Source: JAIBJN01 sp963839745
GTDB lineage: Bacteria > Actinomycetota > Thermoleophilia > Gaiellales > Gaiellaceae
Length of the DNA stretch: 64,000 bases
Direction of reading: 5' to 3'
NCBI GenBank assembly: GCA_963839745.1
Contig: CAWIWC010000005.1
Location: 585,549 to 649,548, forward strand
This document shows positions 51,128-61,083 of this stretch, in pieces. The notes under the pieces are model-generated. The model was not told where the DNA came from. It was given only the letters and a program-made list of their open reading frames with translations, and made no database searches. Position numbers and translations under genes: made by a program. Numbering within the stretch: the stretch's first letter is position 1; every line of letters begins with the position of its first letter.

Positions 51128-51766
51128 ATGGCTGACTTTCCGGTGACCTCCTCGGGCTTGACCACTGCGATGCCCGGCGACCTGCGGGCCGCCGTCGAGC
51201 GGTGCGGCTACTACCCGAGTTTGGTGCTCCACTCGCTGGCGCTGTCGGTGGGAGATGAGTCGATCACCTCGTTCCTGGTGCACCACGAGGCCACGTTCGA
51301 CCGCGATGAGCTGCGTCGGCACCTGACGGTGGTGCTGCTGACGCCCACTCGCCTGGTGATCGGTCACACCGACGACTTTCCCGCCGACGACCAGGGCGGC
51401 CCGGCACACGCTGCCACCAGCACCGAGGCGGTGCGTATCGAGCGGCTCAACTCGGTGGTGATCAGTCACGTGATCGACGGTCCCGAGCAGTACGACGACA
51501 GCGTGCTGCCGCGTGAACTCGTGATCTCCGTTGGATGGGGAGCCGTGAGTCGGCTCGACCTCGAGCCGGCCAGCTGCGGCGACCCCGACTGCGAGGCCGA
51601 CCACGGGTACACCGGATCGTCCAGCGTCGACGACTTCTCGGTGCGCGTGTCGATTGCGGCCGACGGCATCGAGGGCGTCGAGCAGGCACTGGCTTTCGCG
51701 GCGACCCTGTCGCGGGCCACCTACGCCACTAGAGGTTGCCGTGGGGCCGGCTGCGATGTCGATTGA
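51128..51766 (+). CDS. DUF5998 family protein
   Basis: A conserved actinobacterial protein of about 212 residues and unknown function, usually found beside parC. Seen: MPGDLRAAVERCGYYPSLVL, DELRRHLTVVLLTPTRLVIGHTDD, RIERLNSVVISHVIDG and, in the last third, CGDPDCEADHGYTGSSSVDD with a Cys pair. An ATG at 51119 (MGV before MADFPV) is an alternative start. It is divergent from parC; the 188-base gap holds no other gene. It is one of the few unbroken genes here. Confidence 0.78.
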   Translation: MADFPVTSSGLTTAMPGDLRAAVERCGYYPSLVLHSLALSVGDESITSFLVHHEATFDRDELRRHLTVVLLTPTRLVIGHTDDFPADDQGGPAHAATSTEAVRIERLNSVVISHVIDGPEQYDDSVLPRELVISVGWGAVSRLDLEPASCGDPDCEADHGYTGSSSVDDFSVRVSIAADGIEGVEQALAFAATLSRATYATRGCRGAGCDVD

Positions 51767-51885
51767 GGCGTTAAGCACGCTTTTGCCTCGCGATCGAGCG
51801 CGGAAACGTGCCTAGGCGCTTCACTTTCTTGTGAGCGGCGAAGGCCTCGGCAGGTAGTGAGGGTAACCCTGGCGGGCAGTGCGGT

Positions 51886-52753
51886 TTACTCAGGCTTGCG
51901 GGAACCGAAGAGGATCTCGTCCCAGCTGGGAACCGATGCCTTCTTCTTGTTGCGCTTGGTGCTGGAGCATCTGGGACGGTTTCGCGGCCGCGCATCAATG
52001 CGTCGATGGCGTCCTGCGTTCCCTTCGGGATCCGCATGCTCCGTTGCGCGAGGACGCCGACCTGACGCACTAGCGGCAGGCCGTTCGTCGGACGCTGAGC
52101 GTCGCAGCGTCTGGCTCGAGCTCGCTGATCGATCGGCTGGCACCGAGTCGGCACCGGACGCAGTTGCGTCACCGACGCAGTCGGCTCTTCCTCGAGCAAC
52201 CAGCGAGCCTCGTCGTCGTCTGCGGTCACGGTGCGACGGGCCGGGTCGTAGACCCAGCTCGCCGAGCGCTCACGGCCACCGGCTTGGTAGTCGAGCGTGA
52301 CCTCCCAGCCACCGTCGTCGCGACGCCAGGCGTCCCACTCGATACCGTCACGGGGGACGCCGCGCTGCTCGAGGCGTTGACCCGACGAGCTCGCCGAGCA
52401 GCATGACCGCGCCGTGGTCGTCGCGACCGACGCTGACCTTGGCGGCCTCTTGGGCGATGTACTCGCGCTCGTGCAGGATCGGCCCAGCGAACCGTCGACC
52501 CGCTCGACCGAGATCCGCCTGTTCGGCGACCTCTTCGGGGGTCTGGCCGCTGCGAATCCGGGCCTGGATCTCGCGGGGGCTGAGGTCGGCTCTCGAGGTC
52601 GGGCGAACCTGCTTGGCAGTCATTCGGCTCTTGGCTCCCAGCATCGATCGCAGATCGCGTCGTCGACGGGCAGATGTCGGCCCCGCCACCGTCGCGCTCG
52701 AGGATGAGTCGAGAGCCGTCGTCGCTCAGTCCGACCAATCGGAGGTCTGCCAT
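51886..52753 (-). CDS. sepH: Septation protein SepH (frameshifted)
   Basis: SepH (DUF3071) stimulates FtsZ assembly in actinobacteria. The N-terminus reads MADLRLVGLSDDGSRLILE; the helix-turn-helix part is in another frame (LSPREIQARIRSGQTPEEVAEQADL, then RFAGPILHEREYIAQEAAK), then WDAWRRDDGGWEVTLDYQAGG, and the C-terminal VPSWDEILFGSRKPE with TAA at 51886-51888. At least four frame changes. Normal proteins have about 300-350 residues; the pieces here total about 289. It is convergent with DUF5998. Confidence 0.82.
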
Positions 52754-52766
52754 GCCGGAAAGAATG

Positions 52767-53995
52767 TCACACCATCGCTCGCCGTCGGCTCAGTCCCTCG
52801 ACTCTTCGGGATCGACGTATCAATGCGAGCAGCGATCTCATACTCAACAGGGCGGCGAGGGTGGCAACGAATCCCGCCATCATTCGCCACCCAGAACCCG
52901 GCCCGGATCGAGACGTGGTCGACCAGCAACCCGCTTCAGGCGACCCCAAGGCGAACCCACCCCAATCGAGACGGACGCCCACGTCAGGGCCTGGGTCAGC
53001 GCGGACTCGGGCACCAGGCGAGCCGACAGCGCAAAGCCGGCGATGAGCGCCGGGGACACCCCAGCGCCGGCGAACAGAAGCACAGCGCCGATCCCGACCA
53101 GTGAGTCGACGAAGAACAGGGGCATCAGCAGCAGCCAGGTGGCCGCGGACCCGGCCAGCAGCTGGATGTGCAGCGCTGGCAGCCGTCGAACGCCGCCAAT
53201 GATCAACCCAGCGAGCGAGTGAGCTGATCGACCAGAGCCCCAAGACGATGCCGGCCGCCGCGGTCTGACCGCTTTCGCGCGCGGTCGCGATCACGGTGAC
53301 CTCGACGCCGGCGAACACCACTCCGAGGCTGAACATCACGATCATCAGCGCTGGCATGCCCGGGTAGCGGATCGCGAGGCGTCCGGTGCCACGCTCGGCC
53401 GGCTTGGGCGGCGGCTCGGTGTGCCGCTGCGCCAACAGCGCGAGCGTGCCGATCGAGCCGAGATCGCGGTCAACGCCAAGGCGCTCGCTCCGCCGAAGGC
53501 CGCCGCGACGCTCGCGGCCAGCGGGGGACCAACGACGAAGACGAACTCGTCGACCACCGACTCCCATGAATACGCCGTGCGCACAAGGGGAGACTCAGCG
53601 AGGACGTACGACCACCTGGCTCGGACGACGGCGCCGACGACGGGCACGCGCACCACTGACGGCCGCCACGACAAAGAACGTCCAGAGCGGGGCGTCCGTC
53701 GCCGCCAGGATCAGCAACGTGAGGACGCCGAGCACATACAGGGCGATCTGTGGGCCGATCACCCGACGTTGGCCGTATCGGTCGATCAGCATCGCGATGG
53801 CCGGAGCCGCAATCGCCCCGACCAGGATCCAGTGGCGTCCACCGCACCCGCAATGAAGTACGAGTCGGTGATGTCGACCATCATCAGCAGCAGCGCCAAG
53901 CCACCCATGGACAACGGCAGCCTGGCGAAGAACCCGGCCAACGAGAACGGCCACGCCCGAGGGGTGCGCAGCAACTGCGCGTAGGGGCTGGCCAC
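52767..53995 (-). CDS. Major facilitator superfamily transporter (frameshifted)
   Basis: A 12-helix transporter of about 400 residues once joined. It starts at GTG 53995 (ASPYAQLLRTPRAWPFSLAG). Helices lie in different frames: SMGGLALLLMMVDITDSYFIAG, ALYVLGVLTLLILAATDAPL, FVFVVGPPLAASVAAAFGG, ALMIVMFSLGVVFAGVEVTVIA and GIGAVLLFAGAGVSPALIAGF. The motif between helices 2 and 3 (MLIDRYGQRRV) is the MFS signature. At least five frame changes. It is divergent from the ferrochelatase gene; the substrate is unknown. Confidence 0.78.
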
Positions 53996-54045
53996 GGAGC
54001 CACGCTAACCGGGCGAGCCGACACTGCTGCTGTCAGGATGCACGT

Positions 54046-55232
54046 GTGGCACACGACGTCCCAAGCGGCGGTTACCGGCGACCCGCGACGACCCGGCCGA
54101 CGACCAGCGTGAATCAGCTGCGAGCCTACGACGCGCTGCTGTTCGTCTCGTTCGGCGGACCGGAGGGACTCGACGACGTGGTGCCCTTTCTGCAAGAACG
54201 TGACGCCGTGGCCGAGACATCCCGGAGGAGCGGCTGCGAGAAGCCGGTCAGCATTACTTCCACTTCGGCGGGGTCAGCCCGATCAACGACGCAGAACCGC
54301 GAGTTTCTCGGACGCCCTGCGCGCGCACTTCGCCGCGACCGGGCTCGACCTGCCGGTGTACTGGGGCAACCGCAACTGGACGCCGTACCTCGCCGAGGCG
54401 GTCGAGCAGATGCGCGCTGACGGCGTCCGGCGTGCACTGGCGTTCTTCACGTCCGCGTACTCGTCGTACAGCGGCTGTCGCCAGTACCGGGAGAACCTCG
54501 CCGACGCGTTGGACGCCGTGCGGGGTGCCGACCTGCACATCGACCGCATCGGCGCGTACTTCAACCACCCGGGGTTCGTCGACCCGTTCATCGATGCGAC
54601 GGTCGAAGCGGTGCAGAGGCTGTCGGACGCCGAACGCGCAGCCGCGCGTCTGGTGTTCACCACGCATTCGATCCCGGTCGCGATGGCTGGACAGCAGCGG
54701 ACCGGCGTCGGTGCGTACAGCGAAGACGCCGAGGGCACGGGTGCATATGTGCGACAGCACCGCGATATCGGCGGCGGCTGGTGGCGAGCGCCGTCAATGA
54801 AGCGACTGGCGCGCGTTTGGCGTGGGACCTGGTGTACCAGTCGCGCAGCGGCCCGCCGCAGATCCCATGGCTCGAGCCCGACATCGACTCGCACCTTCGC
54901 GAGCTCGCGGCGTCCGGATGCAGCGCGGCAGTGGTGGTGCCGATCGGGTTCGTCTCGGACCACATGGAGGTGATGTGGGACCTCGACACCCAGGCTCGCG
55001 CGACTGCCGACGAGGTGGGGCTGCCGATGGTGCGGGTGTCGACTCCGGGGCTGACCCACGCACGGTGGCGATGGTGGCCGACCTCGTACACGAGCGGCTC
55101 GACGGCGTGCCGCTGGCTGACCGCGTCGGCGGCTCGGGTCGTTGCCGCGCGACGTGGGACTGCTGCGCCGGCGACTGCTGCCCGAACCCGCGCGCGCCGC
55201 GTCCAGTCGTCGGCGAGTGCCCGAGGTGTCTG
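54046..55232 (+). CDS. hemH: Ferrochelatase (frameshifted)
   Basis: Inserts iron into coproporphyrin III or protoporphyrin. Seen: YDALLFVSFGGPEGLDDVVPF, HYFHFGGVSPIN, VYWGNRNWTPYLAEAV, FTSAYSSYSGCRQYRENL, LVFTTHSIPVAM, YQSRSGPPQIPWLEPDI and VVVPIGFVSDHMEVMWDLD. A Cys-rich end in another frame (WDCCAGDCCPNPR) resembles the 2Fe-2S cluster site of actinobacterial ferrochelatases. Four or more frame changes; GTG 54109 (VNQLRAYDAL) may be the true start and the 3' end is approximate. Confidence 0.84.
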
Positions 55233-56097
55233 ACGCAGGGCGTGACGGGCGTCGACGTCCGACGGCGCGACGAGCTATTCGGAGAACGCCGAGCTGAGGC
55301 AAATCTGTCGGGAGACGGCGTATGAGGTGGGGGAGCGTGTGCTGCGCGTGGCGGCGCGAGCCGCACGTCGGTGGCGGCCGAGACGAAGTCGTCGCCCACC
55401 GACGTGGTGACCGAGGCCGACCGGATGGCCGAGGAGTTGATTCGCGAGCGGTTGATGACCGCGCGGCCCGAGGCGGCGTGGTGGGGCGAGGAGTCGGGGC
55501 GGGCGTCAGGGACCGCGGCGGCGATGCGTGGGGCGGTCGGCGACGGGCTCGAGTGGGTGGTCGATCCCATCGACGGCACGACCAACTTCTTCTACGACCT
55601 TCCTGGGTGGGCGGTCAGCATCGCGGCCCGCCGTGGCGGTGAGTCGGTCGCAGCGGCGGTGCACGTACCGACGCTGGCGACCACGTTCACGGCAGCGCGG
55701 GGCGAAGGGCCTGGTCTCGAGGACGCGCACGGACGCCGCGCGCTTGCGGCGTCTCGACGTCGCCGAGCTATCGCAGGCGCTGATCGCGACCGGGTTCGCC
55801 TACGACGCAGGTGTGCGTGGCGATGCAGGGACCGATCGTCGGGCCGGCTCTGGTGTCACGCGTGCGCGACATCAGGCGTGCCGGTGCGGCGTCCGTCGAC
55901 CTCTGCGGGGTGGCGGCCGGACGCGTCGACGGCTACTTCGAGCGAGGCCTCGAGGCGTGGGATCTCGCGGCGGGCAGCGCTGATCGCGCAGGAGGCCGGC
56001 GCGGTGGTGTCCCTGCGGCCGAGCGGAACGACGGTCGCAGCCGGACGCGGGCATCGCCCCGGCGCTCGAGCAGCTGCTCGACGACCTCGGCGATTGA
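55229..56097 (+). CDS. Inositol monophosphatase family phosphatase (frameshifted)
   Basis: A Mg-dependent sugar/inositol phosphatase of about 280 residues. Seen: ELRQICRETAYEVGERVLRV, KSSPTDVVTEADRMAEELI, WWGEESG, and the metal-binding signature WVVDPIDGTTNFFYDLPGWAVSIA; the end reads PALEQLLDDLGD before TGA 56097. Frame changes near 55,735, 55,800 and several later; the start region is also unclear. In this actinobacterial block it is the usual neighbour of hemH. Substrate not determined. Confidence 0.8.
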
Positions 56098-56112
56098 GGC
56101 GTCAGGTTCGGG

Positions 56113-56631
56113 TCAGTCGAGGCGGCGGAGCTCTGCGCGGTAGCGGTGACCATTGTCGACGTAGGTCTGCACGTTCTGCGTGAACGCGTCAGCCGGGACG
56201 GCGTCCGGCCTGATCTTTGCCGGGACGCCGAGGCCATCGCCGCCGCTCGGCACCTCGGTGCCGCCAGAGACCACCGCGCCGGCGCCGACAAGGGCCCCCG
56301 ACCGGACGACAGCCTCGTGAAGGACGATCGAGCCCGAGCCGACCAGCGAGCCGTCCTCGATAACGCACCCCTCCATATGGGCCAGATGGCCGACCACGCA
56401 ATCGGCACCGATCGTGGTGGACAGCTCGGATGTGGCATGGATCACAGCGCCATCCTGAATCGACGTTCGGTCACCGACGGTGATCGTTCCGTAGTCGCCG
56501 CGGAGCACCGCGCCCGGCCATATCGACGCCTCGGCCCCGATCGTCACATCGCCGATCACCACCGCATCGGGGTGGACAAAGGCTTCTGGGTGGATCGTGG
56601 GGGTGCGTTCGCCCAGGGCGTACACGGCCAT
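56113..56631 (-). CDS. Gamma-carbonic anhydrase-like hexapeptide-repeat protein
   Basis: A 172-residue left-handed beta-helix protein. Hexapeptide repeats are visible (VVIGDVTIGAEASIWPGAVL, GTITVGDRTSIQDGAVIH), and metal histidines in VVGHLAHMEGC match gamma-class carbonic anhydrases (YrdA/PaaY family). Activity is often absent in these relatives. Unbroken frame from ATG 56631. It is convergent with the inositol phosphatase; the 272-base stretch to DUF4193 has no gene. Confidence 0.86.
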   Translation of the reverse strand: MAVYALGERTPTIHPEAFVHPDAVVIGDVTIGAEASIWPGAVLRGDYGTITVGDRTSIQDGAVIHATSELSTTIGADCVVGHLAHMEGCVIEDGSLVGSGSIVLHEAVVRSGALVGAGAVVSGGTEVPSGGDGLGVPAKIRPDAVPADAFTQNVQTYVDNGHRYRAELRRLD

Positions 56632-56903
56632 GACTGCTCCTCGGGTTTAGGCGCGACGTCTGACGGGGTATTCGTGCCTCGGACGTCCCAGGCACCTATG
56701 GACGGCCGAGAAGGCCAATTTCATGAGAGTTCATGCGAGCCGACGCGACAATCAGGGCAGGCTAGGGCACAATCGCCCCCCGAGCCCGACTGGGCCGATC
56801 GGCCGAGACCACGGCCGGGCACAAATCGGCCAGCCCCTGTGTTACAAGGGCACTGATCCCGAGAAGCAAGACTCGGATCCTCGTAAGGAGGGGTCCCGCG
56901 CTC

Positions 56904-57200
56904 ATGGCAACCGACTACGACACCCCCCGCAAGACTGACGACGAGCTCTCCGAGGACAGCCTCGAAGAGTTGAAGGCTCGTCGTGCCGATCTTGCTTCCT
57001 CGACCGTCGATGTTGACGAGACCGAGTTGGCGGAGTCGCACGAGTTGCCTGGCGCCGACCTGTCCGGTGAAGAGTTGACGGTGCGGGTCGTCCCCAAGCA
57101 AGAGGACGAGTTCACCTGCTCACGCTGCTTCCTGGTGCACCACCGCAGTCAACTGGCGACCAAGAAGAGCGGTAAGCCGATCTGCAAGGACTGCGCCTAA
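56904..57200 (+). CDS. DUF4193 family protein
   Basis: A 98-residue conserved actinobacterial protein: the start MATDYDTPRKTDDELSEDSL, a very acidic middle, and a C-terminal zinc ribbon with CSRC ... CKDC. Function unknown; similar to small zinc proteins binding RNA polymerase, but that is a guess. ATG 56904 has AAGGAGG (about 15 bases upstream). Unbroken. Confidence 0.87.
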   Translation: MATDYDTPRKTDDELSEDSLEELKARRADLASSTVDVDETELAESHELPGADLSGEELTVRVVPKQEDEFTCSRCFLVHHRSQLATKKSGKPICKDCA

Positions 57201-57223
57201 CAGCTCGGCAGGCTGTTCCTTGG

Positions 57224-57466
57224 TTACTTGGCGCCGATGTGGCGCGCGCGCTGCGTGGCAAAGGTTCTGGCGACGGCCATTGCTCCGGCGCTCAGCGCAG
57301 CGAAAGCGAGCATCTCGGGCAGAGGGCTGTCGTCCTTGCCTGGTTCAGTACCGCGGATGAACTTCCACCCGGCGCTGACGAGCTTCTGCGCGATCAGCCC
57401 TGCGGCTAGCGCGGCGATCGTCACCACTGCCTGCGGAGGTCCGTCGCTCGCCTCTGACGTGCCCAT
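57224..57466 (-). CDS. DUF4235 family membrane protein
   Basis: An 80-residue protein with two membrane helices, VVTIAALAAGLIAQKLVSAGWK and EMLAFAALSAGAMAVARTFAT, joined by GTEPGKDDSPLP. This is the DUF4235 pattern, unknown function. Convergent with DUF4193. Its start overlaps the end of the DUF3093 gene as drawn. Confidence 0.78.
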   Translation of the reverse strand: MGTSEASDGPPQAVVTIAALAAGLIAQKLVSAGWKFIRGTEPGKDDSPLPEMLAFAALSAGAMAVARTFATQRARHIGAK

Positions 57467-58013
57467 GCGGTTCCCTTCTGGTGGGTCGCTAGTCGCCTGA
57501 TCCTGTCACGTTCTGCGTGATGACGCGCCCGTAGGGCGGACGCTAGCGCCTCGGCCTGGCGGGTCGAGACGAACCAGTACGGCGTCGGATCCATCGGATC
57601 GTTCACCTGCACTGTCACCGCGCCACGTACCCATCCGCGCAGCAGCACAAACGCACGGGAGTCTGCGTCGACACCACGCACGCGACGAGCGGCCTCGGTG
57701 TCCAGCACGGTGACCTCGCCGATCGCGGACGCCGGAAGCGTCGGCTCTGCCCTGCTCTCAGTCGACCCTCGCCGACCCCCGAGCCACCGGTGACCTCGAC
57801 CAGCGCCGACATGCGCACCAGACCAATCGCCGCGAGGGCGAACAGCCCGACGAACACCCCGACTCCGACCACCGACGAGATCGCGTAGCCATACGCGATG
57901 CCCAAGGTGGACGCCCAGAACGCGGCAAGCAGCCATCCCCACCACGGGGGTGTCAAACGCTCGTGGTGCAGCGTCGACGCGGCACCGGTAGCGGACGCGG
58001 AGGCTGGCGGCAC
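57421..58013 (-). CDS. DUF3093 family membrane protein (frameshifted)
   Basis: Two N-terminal helices (WGWLLAAFWASTLGIAYGYA, VGVGVFVGLFALAAIGLVRM) are in one frame from GTG 58013; a C-terminal beta domain, IGEVTVLDTEAARRVRGVD and VTVQVNDPMDPTPYWFVSTR, is in another, with the change near 57,760. This matches DUF3093, common beside dut in actinobacteria. The 46-base overlap with DUF4235 suggests the true end is a little earlier. Function unknown. Confidence 0.76.
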
Positions 58014-58063
58014 CCGATCAGGGTGGCACTCCCAGACCCCCTCTGCGCAGGTAGGGTCCACCC

Positions 58064-58662
58064 GTGAGCGAGGAGCCAGAACGCCGGCGTCCGATCGAAC
58101 CTCCCAAGCACGCCGTGCCGCCGGAGCGACACGTCGACGCCCCACCCCCCGGCACGACCCTCGGCAGTCACTACCGCCAGTGCTTCGGGTGCGGCCCCGA
58201 CCACCCCACCGGGCTGCACCTGTTGCTGACGGCCGGCGAAGGGCTGACGATTCACGCCGAGCTGAAGGTCACCGAACACCACCAGGGCGCACCTGGGCTC
58301 GCCCACGGAGGGCTACTCGCCGCCGCCATCGACGAGGCGCTCGAGCGGTGACGTGGCTGCTGCGCGTCCCCGTGGTCACCGTGCACCTCGAGACCGACTA
58401 CCGCCAGCCTGTGCCGGTCGGTTCGACACTGCTGTTGGACGCCGAGTGCTACGCCGTCGCCGGGCGCAAGATCTACTCACGCGCCACCGGATGCCTCGCT
58501 GACGACAAGGGCGAGCCTGGGCCGATGCGTCAGCGCGCGCTCGGTCTTCGTCTCGGTGCCGCTCGAACACTTCCGCGAGCACGGCCGCGCCGCCGACATC
58601 GACAACTTCGTGGCGAGCCACAACGAGACCGAAGTGCTGCACGCCTTGAGGTCAACCCGTGA
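58064..58662 (+). CDS. Hotdog-fold thioesterase (PaaI-like), frameshifted
   Basis: About 199 residues. Seen: HYRQCFGCGPDHPTGLHL, HQGAPGLAHGGLLAAAIDEA (hotdog catalytic region HGG), VVTVHLETDYRQPVPVGSTLLL and GRKIYSRATG. Frames change near 58,345 and 58,515. Start GTG 58064. It should hydrolyse an acyl-CoA or similar thioester, substrate unknown. Between DUF3093 and dut, a common actinobacterial order. Confidence 0.8.
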
Positions 58663-58762
58663 CGGCTGAGCCCAGCGGCAACGAAACCACCGGGGCAGCC
58701 GGGAAAGCTCAGCGCCCGCCGCAGCACGGCGGCACCGTCCCCACCCGCAAGGCACGGTCGAC

Positions 58763-59209
58763 GTGCTGATCGTCCGCCTGGACGCCGACCTGCCGCTGCC
58801 GGGGTACGCCCACCCAGGGGACGCCGGCGTCGACCTGGTCTCGACGATCGACGTCGACGTCGCTCCGGGGCAGCGGGCCGCGGTGCCCACTGGCATCGCG
58901 ATCGCACTGCCTGACGGGTTCGCCGCGTTCGTCCACCCTCGCAGTGGGCTGGCGATCCGCGAGGGGCTGACGGTCGCGAATGCGCCAGGCACCGTGGACG
59001 CGGGGTACCGTGGCGAGATCAAGGTGGGGTTGGTCAACCTCGACCGCGAGAAGTCAGTCGCGGTGAAGCGGGGAGACCGGATCGCTCAACTTGTCGTGCA
59101 GCGCGTCGAGAAGGTCACGTTCCACGAAGTAGAGACACTGCCAGGATCGGCGCGCGCCGCTGGCGGGTTCGGCTCGACCGGAAGGTCGAGCAACGACGGA
59201 GGTTCGTGA
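58763..59209 (+). CDS. dut: dUTP diphosphatase
   Basis: Trimeric dUTPase of 148 residues, hydrolysing dUTP to dUMP. The five motifs are visible: HPGDAGVDLVS (1), HPRSGLAIREG (2), GTVDAGYRGEIKVGLVN (3), GDRIAQLVVQRV (4) and the flexible C-terminal AGGFGSTGRSS (5). Start GTG 58763. It overlaps DUF3710 (TGATG). Unbroken frame. Confidence 0.94.
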   Translation: MLIVRLDADLPLPGYAHPGDAGVDLVSTIDVDVAPGQRAAVPTGIAIALPDGFAAFVHPRSGLAIREGLTVANAPGTVDAGYRGEIKVGLVNLDREKSVAVKRGDRIAQLVVQRVEKVTFHEVETLPGSARAAGGFGSTGRSSNDGGS

Positions 59210-59947
59210 TGTCGCTGTTCCGCAAGAAGTCAGAGGTTCCAGAAGAACAAGCCCTGTTGGCCGCCATGGATGACATGCGTAAGCGGCCGAAGCACGAGCC
59301 TGGCATCGAGGACGTGCGTGGGCCCGACGACCAACCCATCGACCCAGATGACCCGGACCCTGACGTCAACCCGGGCTCCAGAGACGGTCGCGAACGGCGT
59401 CTGCGGGCGACGACACTCAGCTCGACTTCGGATCGTTGCGCGTACCAGCCGTCGACGGCATGCAGTTGCGCGTCGAGATGGACGACAACGAGAAGCCAGT
59501 GGCTGTCGCGGTGATGGTCGACGACACGGTGTTGCAGTTGCAGGCGTTCGCGGCGCCGAAGTCAGAGAGTCTATGGGACGCGGTGCGCCAAGAGCTCGCC
59601 GAAGGTATTCGTGGCAGCCAGGGCAAGGCACGCGAGGCCGACGGACCGTTCGGTCGCGAGCTGCAAGCCGAGGTGGTCACGACCGACGATCAAGGCAAGA
59701 CCGCGCGCCAGAACGTGCGCTTCATCGGGCTCGATGGGTCGCGGTGGTTCTTGCGCGGCGTCATCACCGGCGCCGGGGTCGCCGAGCCGAGAAGGCCAGC
59801 GCCGTCGAAGCGATCTTTCGTCAGGTCGAGGTCGAACGAGGCACGCAAGCTGCGCCCCCACGTCATCCGCTGCCATTGACCATGCCTGACAACCCGGCCC
59901 TGGTCCCCGAGGCGGGCACTGAATCCGACGCTGAGCCCGGCCACTGA
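59209..59947 (+). CDS. DUF3710 family protein (frameshifted)
   Basis: A conserved actinobacterial protein of about 245 residues. N-terminus MSLFRKKSEVPEEQALLAA with an Asp/Pro-rich linker; then in another frame (from about 59,415) VPAVDGMQLRVEMDDNEKPV, VMVDDTVLQLQAFAAPKSE, WDAVRQELAEGI and GSRWFLRGVITGAG; the end (AVEAIFRQVEVERGTQ) is in a third frame. ATG 59209 overlaps the dut stop. Function unknown. Confidence 0.82.
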
Positions 59948-59975
59948 GCACACTGCGGGCCAGTAGCCTGATGTC

Positions 59976-60373
59976 ATGAGCATGTCGTCAACCGATCCCG
60001 CGCCGCGTACCCGGTGGTGGCAGCGTCTGGCTGAGCGACTTGCCCCCAGTGCAACCGCCATCGAGGCGGTCGAACTGCGTACCCGATTCACCGACCTCGA
60101 GACCACCGCGATCGTTGACGCTCCGCTCGCGGTTCCGGTGCGGGTGGGCGGCACCGTCCGCTCGCTCACCTTGCGGTGTCGCGCCCAGGTGCCGGCGCTC
60201 GAGGTTGACCTTATGACGGAAGCGACTCGTTGACGTTGGTGTTTCTCGGACGCCGCGCGATCCGTGGCATCACTCCTGGTCGGCAGCTGATCGTGTCTGG
60301 ACGCGTGACGCGTCGAAACCCTGAGTACGTGATGTACAACCCGACCTACGAGCTGTTGCCGGCAGCCGCGTGA
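59976..60373 (+). CDS. OB-fold nucleic acid-binding protein (frameshifted)
   Basis: A 132-residue OB-fold protein. The first part has WWQRLAERLAPSATAIEAVEL and VRVGGTVRSLTLRCRAQVPAL; after a change near 60,225 the frame reads LTLVFLGRRAIRGITPGRQL and RNPEYVMYNPTYELLPAAA, ending TGA 60371-60373. Small OB-fold proteins at this place in the actinobacterial block have no known role. ATG 59976; stop overlaps DUF3159. Confidence 0.8.
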
Positions 60374-61083
60374 CCTCGAGCGACGAATCCGCAGCAAAGC
60401 CAAAGCCGTCCGGCACGAGCATCGCCGGCGTCGACCTGGCAGAGGCCATCGGCGGCAAGCGCGGGCTGCTCGACAGCGGGCTGCCCAGCGTGGTCTTCGT
60501 TGGCGTCTACACGCTGAGCAGCCAAGACCTGCAGGTAGCGATCATCTCTGCCCTCGCGGTCGCCGGGGTGCTCACGGTGTGGCGGCTCATCCGGCGGCAG
60601 CCTCTGATGCAGGCGTTCGCGGGGTTCTTCGGCGTCGCGCTCGCCTCGTTCATCGCCTCGCGCACCGGCGAGGCGCGCAACTACTTCCTCACCGGGTTCA
60701 TCTCGAACGGCGCCTACCTGTTGGCTGGCGTCATTTCGATCGCCGTCCGCTGGCCACTCGTCGGCGTGATCCTCGGCCCATTGTTCGGCGAGGGCATGAC
60801 CTGGCGCCAGCACCCCGAACGGTTTGCGGTCTATCGACGGATCACATGGATCTTCGTCGCCATGTTCAGCATCAGGCTCGCGGTGCAGATCTACCTGTAC
60901 GTGCAGGACGACGTGTTCTGGCTGGGCATCGCCCGGTTCGTGATGGGGTTCCCGCTCTACCTGTCGGTGGTCGGGCTGGCGTACTGGATGATTCGCCGAG
61001 CCCCGCCGCCGCATCCGGCTGACCGCCGTGATGCCGGAGGGGCCGAAGAAGCGGCGAAGCCTGAGGGAGTCCCCTACCCCTGA
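60370..61083 (+). CDS. DUF3159 family membrane protein
   Basis: A 237-residue membrane protein with about six helices, for example GLPSVVFVGVYTLSSQDLQV, AFAGFFGVALASFIASRTG, GAYLLAGVISIAVRWPLVGVI and FVMGFPLYLSVVGLAYW. Conserved GEARNYFLTGF and FGEGMTWRQHP motifs identify DUF3159, function unknown. GTG 60370 overlaps the OB-fold stop (GTGA). Unbroken. Its end overlaps the 3' end of the convergent TrkA-like gene by about ten bases. Confidence 0.88.
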   Translation: MTSSDESAAKPKPSGTSIAGVDLAEAIGGKRGLLDSGLPSVVFVGVYTLSSQDLQVAIISALAVAGVLTVWRLIRRQPLMQAFAGFFGVALASFIASRTGEARNYFLTGFISNGAYLLAGVISIAVRWPLVGVILGPLFGEGMTWRQHPERFAVYRRITWIFVAMFSIRLAVQIYLYVQDDVFWLGIARFVMGFPLYLSVVGLAYWMIRRAPPPHPADRRDAGGAEEAAKPEGVPYP

